Assembly: GCA_001642005.1 (NCBI GenBank)
Contig: LWCA01000287.1
Location: 1 to 33,633 of the forward strand
Direction of reading: 5' to 3'
DNA length: 33,633 nucleotides
Origin: Intoshia linei
Taxonomy: Eukaryota; Orthonectida; Rhopaluridae
This document shows, piece by piece, positions 9,947 through 20,800 of this stretch; the first letter of the stretch is position 1; every line of letters begins with the position of its first letter. A model generated the notes under the pieces. The model was given only the letters and a program-made list of their open reading frames with translations, was not told the DNA's origin and ran no database searches. Both the position numbers and the translations under genes were made by a program.

Positions 9947-10654
9947 ATATATTTTACATCATTACTTGTCAAAAGGTTCACGCTATATTACAGGGTATCC
10001 AATGATAAAGTCATGCATTATTTCAGAAATTAATTTAATATTATTAAAGAGAAAACACCACTAAATCCAACTCCAAAAGAGAAAATCAAAATTTACCAAG
10101 GCTTAAGATAAAAATTTAATTTTACCAACCCTTAAAGAAAAAATTCTTTTTTTCCAATATTTTTTTAAAAAACCCAAGTTTACAAACCCTTAGGGAAGAA
10201 ATTTATTTTTTTTAACTTTTTTTAAAAATTGAAATTTGATTTTATCCTTAGAGTTAAGCTGAGTGCATCCGTTAAATCTTAACGAGACTGCCGTTTTCAG
10301 TGTTAATTTTAAATATAAAAGTAAAAAGTAAACCACAAATTATTTTTAGCTTTTTCTACATTTTATATACGGTATTATAAAATGTAAAATATAAAACAGT
10401 ATAAAAAAGATAAAACATAACGTTAATGTAAAATTTCAAAACAATTAAATACAGAAAAATAATTAATAATGGTGGAATAATAAAACAAAACACATCAGTT
10501 ATGGATCCTATATTCTGACCTTTATTTAATCCTAAAATAAACGTACGTTAAAGTGTAATTTAGATAAGTCCATCATATTTGTGAATTTTGGAATGAATTG
10601 ATGACATGGAGTCAAAGCCGAAATAGCAGTCTCAATACGAAATCCTAAATGAAA
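9947..10654. other. Spacer between the two cysteine-rich genes
   Basis: It should hold the promoter and first exon of the 8201-9946 gene, but no ATG-bearing exon with correct phase was identified. At 10060-10250 there is a degenerate array of TTTACCAA-CCCTTA type related to 32455-32640. Nothing else was recognised. Confidence 0.45.
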
Positions 10655-11180
10655 AATAGGACCCTAAGAAATTTTTCAAAAATTTCTAAAAAAACCACCC
10701 TTAAAGTTCTGTTCAAAAAAAATTCCTAAAAACGCCCCTTCAAAATTTAGTTCAAAAAAATTTTTCAAAAAAACACCCTTAAAGTTTGGTTTAAAAAAAA
10801 CTTAAAAACCTCTTGACAGTTTGTTTAAAAAAAAATCTTAAAACCCCTTTGAAAGTATGGTTCAAAAAAAATATCTTAAAAACCCCCTTGAAAGTTTGGC
10901 GAAAAAAAAAACTTAAAAACCCCATTGAAAGTTTGTTTAAAAAAAATCTTAAAACCTCTTTCAAAGTATGGTTCCAAAAAAATCTTAAAAACCCTATTAA
11001 AAGTTTGGTTCAAATAAATTCTAAGAAACCCTTCTTAAAACTTTGTTAAAAAAAAATATCTTAAAAACCCCCTTGAAAATTTGTTTAAAAAAAATCTTAA
11101 AACCCCTTTGAAAGTATGTTTAAAAATAATTGTAAAACCACTTTTGAAAATATAGTTCAAAAAAAATTTCTAAAATTTCC
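10655..11180. repeat. AT-rich minisatellite array (copy A2)
   Basis: About 15 units of 33-37 bp on the pattern AAAGTTTGGTTC-(A)n-TCTTAAAAACCCC. It is followed at 11181-11283 by about 100 bp nearly matching 263-365. The open frame across it simply translates the repeat and is not a gene. Confidence 0.85.
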
Positions 11181-11283
11181 TAAAATGGAAATATAAATGA
11201 AAATTTTACATATTCTACGACTTGTCCGTGGAATGTGTATATTTCACAGTTGTACACATTCTATACAACATATAATTTTAAAT
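11181..11283. repeat. Conserved right flank of the minisatellite array, overlapping a gene 3' end
   Basis: This segment (AAATATAAATGAAAATTTTA, then ATTCTACGaCTTG, then GTACACATTcTATACaACAT) matches 263-365 in the same orientation. It contains the last roughly 13 codons and the TGA of the 11244-13748 gene. Confidence 0.8.
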
Positions 11284-13748
11284 AAATAACCCAAAATTGT
11301 TCCGATTTGACAAGCAGAGCATTTAGCTTTTAAAAAGTAGTGTGGAGCAACAGTACATTGATTACAACTTTCTATCGTGTCTAGATGACACTTTTCACAT
11401 TGATAAACACTGTTGTCGTTAATAAAACGCTTTTTCAAGACATAATTGAATTCACATTCAATACACTGAGATAAACTGGAACATTTATTACAATTTTTAG
11501 GGCAAAATTCGCAAACTCCGTTACTCCAAATGCGTTTTGAACAAGATTTGCATTGATTTTCTAATGCTATAATGGTATTATCACACAAAGTGCACTCATG
11601 ATTATCGCTACTCAAAAAATAATTGACATCACATCTAATACATTGATCAGAATTACATTCCACGCAATTGAATGGACAGGTATGACAAGAAGGCACACCA
11701 TCTAACCAAATTCGTTCATTATCGGGTACATTACATGCTTCACACCGTTCTGAACTATATAGCGATTGAGTTGGACAATAAATATCTTTACATACAAAAA
11801 TGGAGTCAACATTTACCCATACACCACGACACACATTACATTCAACTTGAGATGTAATTAAATTTTTAGACGTACAATCAATTTTTTGACACGTATAATC
11901 TATGGACAGTCGAATCCACATGCTTCCTTGTTTAGTTTTTTCACATTTTTGACAGGTTGATTCCATTATGCTGCCTTCTTCTAAACTTTGACAATTCAAA
12001 GAGATGCACTTTCCGCCTTCAACGGGTAACCATTTACTATTTCGACACGCTCCACATTTTTCTTCCGTATACGCTTCATAAACTCGGTTTGTCGAACAAT
12101 TTTTTCCATATTTAACGCATTTCAAACCGGTCCAATAGTAATCTAGAGCTTGGTTGCAAATGTGTTCAGTTAATGGTACAGATTGAGTAAACAATTTGCA
12201 TTTTAATTCTGTTGCAGACCAATACATGAATGGAAAACAATAATTACATGAGGTAGGTGTGATAGGATTGTTACATAGCTGAGATACAAGTTTGGTACCT
12301 GAAACAGACCTTCCAAAACAGTGCAAACATTTATGTTCGGTTGACATGATTCCCCCGTCACATCCATATTCAATCGTTTGACATGCATTATTTAGCCAAA
12401 TTCTTCCTTCACATGCATTACATTCATTTTCTGATGTGGGGCTCATACATGTAGTGAAAATGCAACTTGTAGAATTCCAGTATAATTTCATTCTTTTACA
12501 ACCAGTACACTTTTCAGGAGTATCGAGAGAATCTGACAAGCAATTTATTACTTTGCAACCATTTCCATTCCAGTATCTGTTATGGCACTGACCACAATGG
12601 TTTTGAGATATTATCAGCTCGACATTATCACAATCAAAAGGTATACATTTATCTACTAAAGAATTCCAAATAAATCCACATTTGTCAAAAGAATCTTGTT
12701 CCCAATAATCAAAATTGTTGCATTTGTATCCAATATCGCATTTACCCATTACCCATATTCTGTTATCGCACGCATTGCATTCGCCTTGGGTTTGTACGAT
12801 TCGTAAATTTGTTTCACACACAGCTTGAACACATATATTGTTTAAAAAATAATATGAATTGCATTTTTCACATAATAATTGAGTACTGGCGTTACTACAT
12901 TCAATTCGAGCGCAATTTCCATTAGGTATGTATAAACCTGGCCGTGTGTTACATATTTCACAGCTTAATTGAGTTATTAATGTTTCATCACCACATTTGT
13001 TACATTTATCTGTAAAATACAAATTTTTGCACTTGTGACAACTTTCCTTTATACTAATTAAAACTGGATCAACCGAGGTACAGCTCATACATCTACTGAT
13101 TGTTCCTGTTACAACCCACACGTAACCTTCCATGCAACCATCAACCAATAAACCATTCACTGTACTGATACAATCACCATCACCTTCGCAATTCCTACAA
13201 TTAAGGGGACACGGAATACACTGGTTTGTGGTTTCATTGGACCAATAATTTCCATAAAAATGCAATTTACAATCTTGACAAGTATTTTGATCAAATTGTA
13301 AACATTTACGACATTTTTGGTTTTTATCCAAAAAATAACCATCAATACATAACTTACACATTCCATTCTCGCATAATTGACAAAACGAACAATTTTTTTC
13401 AATAGACACACACTTTGCCATTTTTGAAACATAATGATCCTTTTTACATATATCACAAGTTAAATACGATTTACACAAGTTACAGTTTTTTGAACATTCT
13501 ATACAAGTCCCATTGTAAACAAAATGAGATTTTTTACACAAATTACAACCATTTTTATCACAATTGATACAATTTAAACTGCATTTACTACAAACATGTC
13601 CATTTCGATAAAACCCTGAATTGCATTCTAGACATGACATGCTATTGTTTTCACATGATTCACAATTGTAAATGCTACATTCATTTAATGTTTCAATTGA
13701 ATTAAATCTAATTGTGAATATAAAAATCCAGAAAAAATTCATCAACAT
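11244..13748 (-). CDS. Large secreted cysteine-rich protein with furin-like and C-x2-C...IW repeats
   Basis: A single open frame of 834 residues starting at a true ATG (13748). Residues 1-22 are a signal peptide (hydrophobic, F/I-rich). Residues about 24-200 and about 690-800 are furin-like C-x2-C knots like those of the neighbour at 8201-9946. The middle, about 330-690, is a different repeat. Pairs C-x2-C are followed by R-I-W, R-Y-W or K-W and then a cysteine 4-9 residues later, seen at least seven times (for example C-N-A-C-E-G-R-I-W and C-G-Q-C-H-N-R-Y-W). There is no membrane segment or GPI tail. The last 13 residues (hydrophobic, ending C-I-E-C-V-Q-L) come from the repeat flank at 11181-11283, so the original C-terminus has probably been replaced. 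It is likely an extracellular or surface protein. The order of genes and shared knots indicate an old tandem duplication. Function unknown. Confidence 0.85.
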   Translation of the reverse strand: MLMNFFWIFIFTIRFNSIETLNECSIYNCESCENNSMSCLECNSGFYRNGHVCSKCSLNCINCDKNGCNLCKKSHFVYNGTCIECSKNCNLCKSYLTCDICKKDHYVSKMAKCVSIEKNCSFCQLCENGMCKLCIDGYFLDKNQKCRKCLQFDQNTCQDCKLHFYGNYWSNETTNQCIPCPLNCRNCEGDGDCISTVNGLLVDGCMEGYVWVVTGTISRCMSCTSVDPVLISIKESCHKCKNLYFTDKCNKCGDETLITQLSCEICNTRPGLYIPNGNCARIECSNASTQLLCEKCNSYYFLNNICVQAVCETNLRIVQTQGECNACDNRIWVMGKCDIGYKCNNFDYWEQDSFDKCGFIWNSLVDKCIPFDCDNVELIISQNHCGQCHNRYWNGNGCKVINCLSDSLDTPEKCTGCKRMKLYWNSTSCIFTTCMSPTSENECNACEGRIWLNNACQTIEYGCDGGIMSTEHKCLHCFGRSVSGTKLVSQLCNNPITPTSCNYCFPFMYWSATELKCKLFTQSVPLTEHICNQALDYYWTGLKCVKYGKNCSTNRVYEAYTEEKCGACRNSKWLPVEGGKCISLNCQSLEEGSIMESTCQKCEKTKQGSMWIRLSIDYTCQKIDCTSKNLITSQVECNVCRGVWVNVDSIFVCKDIYCPTQSLYSSERCEACNVPDNERIWLDGVPSCHTCPFNCVECNSDQCIRCDVNYFLSSDNHECTLCDNTIIALENQCKSCSKRIWSNGVCEFCPKNCNKCSSLSQCIECEFNYVLKKRFINDNSVYQCEKCHLDTIESCNQCTVAPHYFLKAKCSACQIGTILGYLFKIICCIECVQL

Positions 13749-13805
13749 TTTATAGCTATATTTTAATTAATATCTGTAATGTAAATATAAAATTTTAAAT
13801 GATAT

Positions 13806-13831
13806 TGCGTTAAATTTATTAATTTAACGCA
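13806..13831. repeat. Hairpin upstream of the large cysteine-rich gene
   Basis: TGCGTTAAAT, a six-base loop, then ATTTAACGCA: a perfect 10 bp stem about 60 bp upstream of the ATG at 13748. It could be a regulatory element or the relic of a small element. Confidence 0.6.
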
Positions 13832-13970
13832 CTGTATTATATTATAGTGCATATAGTTTTATTTAAACATATTCCTATAAAAAAGTTTATTTACAATATT
13901 GAACAATTTTTTAGACTCTATTTGGCCCAGTAAATTTGAAATTTTTTTTTTAAATTTTGTTTTTTTTCAC

Positions 13971-14102
13971 ATGATAAATAAGCCACTTGATCTTGAAGTT
14001 GTTCAAGCTTTTCAGACTTTAATATATTTGTTCGTTGTAGGCGTAATATTTTGCATATTAACATATTTTTATCGTAATTGTCGAGTGTCTATTATGATAT
14101 AA
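13971..14102 (+). CDS. Possible 43-residue single-pass membrane micropeptide
   Basis: ATG at 13971 and stop at 14102. A polar N-terminus (M-I-N-K-P-L-D-L-E-V-V-Q-A-F) is followed by one membrane helix at about residues 16-33 (L-I-Y-L-F-V-V-G-V-I-F-C-I-L-T-Y-F), then R-N-C-R. The composition is that of a real small membrane protein rather than of random AT-rich sequence. An alternative is that it is the last exon of a gene whose first exon lies upstream: an AATAAG just before codon 5 could be an acceptor. I recognise no family. Conservation in a relative would decide. Confidence 0.35.
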   Translation: MINKPLDLEVVQAFQTLIYLFVVGVIFCILTYFYRNCRVSIMI

Positions 14103-14503
14103 TTAAGAGTTATACTTTAATATAATGTAGTATGAACATTATTTAAATAGTATCAATTACATTTCCAATTTAAATGTTGATGTGCATTTACTTTTATTGA
14201 ATTTATTACTTAAAATTTTTCAATTAACCCATTTGTCAAAATTAAAGGACATGATCCAAAGTTAAAATTTAAAATTGTCATTTTAACTTCAATTTCAACT
14301 CCATTTTAAAAAAATAAAAATTATTTTTAATCTTTCCAATTCAGTATCCATTAAAATTTAAAAAATTAGGTTTACAGAGACTATTATTAAATGAAAAATA
14401 TAGGATGATCCTATAGGATGATGTAATAAAAATATACAATTAAATGTATCTAAATTTAATGTATGATGTTTAAATGAATCCAGTTTATCGTGTCCTGCTA
14501 GGT

Positions 14504-14778
14504 CAGGGGTCGACAACCTTTTGAAGCTCGTGGGCACTTTTTTATACCAAAAAATTTACAAATGCTACATTTCAATTTTAACTGAAGAAAAACGGTTCTA
14601 GTATATTCAAAAAAATAAAATCCAGGGCAACTTGAAAATTCAGTATTAAAATGAATATAATGAGCTAATTATAGTAGAAAATGTTTAAAACAGTGTTTAA
14701 AGTTTAAAAAGAAATAATTTGCATATTTACTCAAAGGGCCAAATACATTATTTTGTTGACCACTGTTGCTGACCCATG
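14504..14778. mobile_element. hAT-type MITE, second copy of the CAGGGGTCGGCAACC family
   Basis: Ends CAGGGGTCGACAACC and (complement) CATGGGTCAGCAAC, flanked by 8 bp direct repeats TGCTAGGT and CGCTAGGG (6 of 8 identical). Internal sequence resembles the reverse complement of 1545-1855 (blocks around AACGGTTCTAGTATATTC and TTTGCATATTTACTCAAAGG). It lies about 110 bp past the last exon found for the CCDC186-like gene. Confidence 0.8.
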
Positions 14779-14884
14779 CGCTAGGGCATACTATGAATTA
14801 CACAGATTCGAATGAGCCCATTCAACCAGTAACCGTTTTCAAAGAAAACAAAAAAATCACTTCACTGATATAAACTACTATAAA

Positions 14885-17800
14885 TTAAACAAAAATTACA
14901 CGTAAACTTTGTTGGTCAGAAGATTCATTTCCAATAACTGATCCAGTTTCAGAATTATTTGCGGAAACTCTCAATTGTCGGTTCAAATCCTAAAATGTTA
15001 TTAAATTATGAATGCTACGACACAATTTAAATTTAGAAAAATTGGGTCACGCCAAAATCATCTAAGCCTTGGGAAACGGTAAATAAATATCAATTTTTAT
15101 AATATAAAAATTATCTATTATAAACATTTTTTATCAAAACGTAAATCGGGAATTTTTAGATTATTTTTTTAACAAACCTTAAAGGGGAGGGTTATTTAAG
15201 ATTTTTTTAACCAATCGCTTGAAGGGTATTTTCAGATTATTTCTTTACCAAACCCTAAAGGGGAGGGTTTTTAAAAATTTTTTTAACCAAATCCTTTAAG
15301 GGTATTTTCATATTATTTTTTTTAGTCAAACTTTAAAGGAAAGGGTTTTTAAAATTTTAAGACCCTTAAAGAGGAATTTTCAGATTATTTATACAATCAA
15401 ATCTTAAAAACCCTTCCCCTGTAAGGTTTTATAAAAAATCTAAAATAATCATCACCTTTAAGGTTAGGTTGAAAAAAATAATCTGAAAATTCCCCTTTGA
15501 CAGTTTGGTAAAAAATATTTTCATAATATGTAATTTTTATATTATGAAAATTGAAACTTATTTACCTAAAATCTAAGCCTTAGACTAGGTCAGTGTTTCT
15601 TAACTTTTTTTACTTATAAAATTAAATTAAATTAAATTAAATTAAATAAGTGGTCAATAAAATTGTAATTGTGAAATTAACATTGAAAACATTTATAAAT
15701 GAGTCGTCCATATGGGCCAGTAAAATAAAATTTTATTTACATGTCATTTAGTGTAACTAAATTAGAGTAAAATGAAAATCAATTCCATAAATACCTTTAC
15801 AATTCGTAGGTGACGGTTATTGAGAACATCCAAATTATCGTTAGATATCTTAAGTTGATTTTGTAATAATGTACCTAAAACAACGATTATAAATTACATA
15901 AACTAAATTTACTCAACAATACACCCACAACATTATTTTTTACGTAATTTACACAAATTTTAACAATTACATTTATTATAATATTCATCTTTGGTTTTGA
16001 CAGCTTGTTTTAGCGTCTGTTCACATTCCTCCAATTCGGAGGTTAGTTTTAATTGCTAAAATATATTTATTTTTGAATTCTAAAATTGAGTTACATTTCA
16101 ATATACACAGTGTGTCAATTTATTAGGCAGATCACTAAAATTGATGTAATAAACTCTAGGAATGATAAAAACTTAATTTTTTTTGTAATTAGGTGGCTTT
16201 TAATTTCATATACTTTAACTTTACATAAACTTTTTATTTACATATTATTGTTTATTTACTTAAATTTGTGTGTCAATTTGTTAGGCAAATCTAAAGAATA
16301 TTGATAAATGAAAAGGAATATAACATTGAAATTTATTTCTAATGTTTAATATAGTTACCATATACCTGTAACAATTTAATCAATTTTCCATCAACAGAAT
16401 CTGTCAACTTCTTGACGCGTTCTGGTTAAATTGTACTAGACACCTGTTTTATCGCATTCCACAGTGATTCAATGGAATTATATTGGGTTCTAGCAGCATA
16501 TAGTTTTCTAAATGGTAGTTATATGTATAGTTAATAGGTTATAAAAATATTACATCTTTATCATGCTGCAATAATTTTATATTGGATTTAAATCTGGACT
16601 GTTAAGAGGCCAAATTATTAACTTTTCTCCATTAATGCCATTTTCTGATAAAAATTTCCTACTATATGATCATGAATGGGAAGGTGCATTATCGTGCATG
16701 AATTTGAAATTGTTTTTAAATTCTTCACTCTTTGAATTGAACCATGGAAAGTAGTTCTCCTCCAAAAACTGTCTAACTAACTATAAAAATTTAAACATCT
16801 TAAAATAGTGAATATTATAATTTAGAATTTAATTTTACGCCACTAGGAATTCGAAATGGTCCTAACACTTGACTACCAAGTATTACAGCCCAAAACATGA
16901 CCTCTCCTCCATTTTATTGGCGACGCAATCTAATCGGAACTTTAGCATCATTAAGTACCCAGCCTCTTGACCACCCATCCGGTCCATCTAAAGTTGCACA
17001 GCATTCATCAGTGAACAGAACCATCTGGAAATTTGTCTTTAAATTGAATTTAGCCCAATTAAGACGTTTTACTTTTTTACTCGTAAATTTTTTGACAGAA
17101 GCAATGGTTTTTAATACTCTACAACGAGTATTTCTCGAGACATTGATAATGTTACAAGTTGTAAATAATTTGGAACTAGTAGCAAGTGGTGTGGTAGATA
17201 TTTTCCGCCTTAATCGAGATAATTTTCGCGGTATCACTACCTTTTTTCCACATTTTGACTTATTATTTTTTTTGATGGGTAATGAGCCCATTTTTTAATT
17301 GTTCGATGGTCGCGTTTTAGAACTTTGGATATTTGAAGAGTTGTCTTTCCTCTGGCCAATAAGTCTGTTATTTGACTTTTTTCGTCATTATTTAAGTCAT
17401 TTTTTTGTCCCATTTCAAATTTGCCTAACAAATTAACACACTAATTTAAGTAAGTAAAAAATAATATGTAAATAAAAATTTTTTTTTTACAAATTAAATT
17501 TAGTTTATTTAATGAATAATATTAACATCAATTAAAAGCCACCTAATTACAAAAAAATAATTAAGTTTTCATCATTCCTAAAGTTTATTAGATCAGTTTT
17601 AGTGATCTGCCTAATAAATTGACACTGTGTACAGTCAATCCTGTTCAATATGAACATTAGCGTACTAAATTTTATTATTGTTCATATTATCGAGGTAAGT
17701 GAACACTGAAAAAGATATAAAAAAAACAATTAAAGTTAAAATTATGTTCATATAAAAAAATTTCATTATGTGAGCTGTTCATGTTGAAGAAGATTCACTG

Positions 17801-20800
17801 TATTAATAATGTATTGTACTGTAATATACACAAAAATAAAGTATATAATATACATTATTGTCGTAATCAACTTTGTTTACATCAAGTTTTTTTTGTAATT
17901 TTTGAATTAAGGATTTTTGTTTTGGCATCTACATTTTACAAAGTTATACAGTATATGAATGCCGTTCAAATTCAAATTGTTTTAATTTCAAATTTATTCG
18001 ATATTTTTTTAGTCTCCAAGTCAAATGCATACATTATATATGTGTATAATATATACTGTATATACAAATGTACATTGACTTAAAAAAATATTTAATTATG
18101 GTTGATTTTACGGGATTTCAATTTAATAAAAATTAATTAACATTTTTGTAAATATTAATAATCCACCTAATAACAACATCGATTTAATTTATATACATGT
18201 TGTAATTGCATGGATTATAATATATTATTAATGAGAGGGTTCAGATCTCGAGGTACCGTTTAGTGTGTAACCACGGAATCTGGAGTCTAGATCATATAGA
18301 AAATGATTATTTTTGTAATTATATCATGTCTAATGTTATAAAATTAACAAAAATATACCGATGTTTCGTATTCTATATTAGCAGCTCTTAATACTGTATT
18401 AGATTCAGTCAACTTTTCAACTAATTGGATACATTTGGAATATTTGTTGTAAATGTTCTCCTTTTCACTTAAAAGTTTATCGTGAGTTTCCTTTATCTTT
18501 TGTAAGCTAACAAGTTCAGAATTTCTATAGAATAAAATGATACAGTAAATAAAAAAAGATTTAAAACTTTTGTTGGTTCTTCAGTTTCCAGAGGAGAATA
18601 TCAATTTCGTCAATTAGACAATTTATGGTGGATTCATTATACATACTTAATTTAGCCTAAATTATAATCTAATTATGAATTATTAAATACCATTTAAACA
18701 TGACAATACAATTGTATTATAATTATAATAATTACTAGATGGCTGTTATGTACTTCGTACAAATAGCAGCTATCTCTGCCGAAGACGGACGTTTTAATTT
18801 CATGACACAATTTTTTTAATTTATTATAAAAAATTTAATATTATTATTGCGATGATGATATCCCAAAATTTAATTTTTATAAAATTATAATTCCTGCATC
18901 AGTATCATAGTACATTTTTTTTAATTTCCACGGCTCGTCTGATTTTAAAAAAAAAGATAATTGGATTTTTGGCCGAAAAGATGTACCCCTTATGAACATA
19001 AAATATTTTCGCGTCCTAAAAATTTTCCATATATTCCAAACATGAATTTAAATAAATCAAAACTATATTCATGAAATTTTCAAATTCTCGTGACCCCGCT
19101 TGAAAAACACTGGAATACAATTAATTTTTTTATTAACGGAATTTTAGGTTCATACAAAATTGTTAAAAAGAAAATGGATTCCGTTATAGTGAATTTTTTC
19201 CGTTATAGTGGATTGTTTCCGTTATATTGGATTGTTTCCGTTATATTGGATTTTTTCTGTTATAGTGAATTGTTTCGGTTATAATGAATTTTTTCTGTTA
19301 TAGTGGATTTTTTCCGTTATAATAAAATTCCGTTAATTTAGACTAGATTTAACAGAATTAAATATACTGCATACATAAAAACAGACGTTAATTTTCTTAC
19401 AATTAGAAGTTACTTATAATTTAATATCATAAATGAAAACCTTTAAAGAATCATTATCTTCTTCAATTTCCTAAAATACAAAATTCAATTTGATGTTTAT
19501 AACTTGTTATTCATAATTTGTCAATAATAATAAATAATTTTACCGAAATTTTATCTTTTAATGTTGAACATTCCAATTTAAGCGTATCATTACAAGCATG
19601 TTCATTTTTTAATTTTTCCATTGCTAGTGCCATTTGAGCATGAAATGATTTGTTTTGAGTTAGAGACATACATTCAACTTTAAGATTGTTAATTTCATTT
19701 TGCTAATTAAATAAGCTTACAAAGTTAATAATAAGTTAATAAATTTATATCAATACAATGTAACTATTATTCGATATGAACATTTTTTTTTATAATGGGA
19801 ATCAAATAAAATAAGATTTGAATATAAATTTACCTGATTATTAATTTTATTAATTAAACCGGCATTTTTATTTTGAGTTTGTTTATTTATATTAGCCAAT
19901 CGATTAACTTCTTTTTTACATAGATAAATTTCATGTCTAGATTTTTTAATTTGATTTTCTAGGTTAATATTCTTCTTTTCCCCCTCAGCAAATTTCATTA
20001 CCATAGAATTTTTGTCTTTTTTCACTAATTTAAATTCCTCACAAATCTAAAAATATCAATATAGAATAAAAAACTCAAAACCAATAAAATATAAACTAAG
20101 TTATCAAGTCCCAGACTCGTGCAAATCTCCTTGGAGAAACCCTAAATCAAGTGTTGTGATTTTATAAAATTATATTAAACTTATAAAATCGATAAATATA
20201 ACAAATACAAATAATGTATATTAACCCATATACTCCCAGTGTGACCATATGGTCAAACATATATACAACATTACATTTATAAAAACACGTATCAAATTGA
20301 AACAAAGTTAATTAAATATGAAAAATTAAATTAATTAGTATATTATATAACATTCGAGTATATTAGTTATGAGTTTTCACCGAATAGTCTCCTGTGTCAC
20401 TGACAGTGGGCCAAAATAATTTTTTAAAGCAAAAAAAATTCATTAAAAAAATGTTTTATATTTTTTTTGTTAAAGTTGTGACAACTGAATTTAATGAATA
20501 CCATATGATGAATTCATGTATTGGCTACAATTTGATGAAATAATTAGGTATATTGACATGCGGTTTTATATATACACGCTTTTATTTGCCTTATTCTCCC
20601 AATGTGAACATATGGAATGTGAAATAACTCCATAACTACAATTGGTAATTACCTAAAATTATATATGGTGAAAAATAGGCAAGTATGTATTAACTTCCAT
20701 AATTTTTGGAAAAATCGAAGCCAAAAAATTATAAAAATTTGTCTGGGAGTATATGGGTTAAAATTATCAAATTTGCTAAAAATTAACATGTAAAAAAATA

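Noticed and set aside
10813-11049. 78-codon plus-strand frame with repeated K-N-L-K-x-P-x-K-V-W
   Set aside because: It is the translation of the minisatellite units; the periodicity is that of the DNA repeat and the same array elsewhere is not open.
14975-14990. tRNA-like GGTTCAAATCC block
   Set aside because: No acceptor stem or anticodon arm around it; it is coding sequence of a CCDC186 exon (on the minus strand).
16897-17298. 133-codon plus-strand frame over the mariner element
   Set aside because: Antisense shadow of the degraded transposase, whose DDE motifs are on the minus strand.
17781-18083. 100-codon plus-strand frame
   Set aside because: Starts at a TTG inside a pogo MITE, runs through intron sequence of the CCDC186-like gene, and shows no domain or motif.
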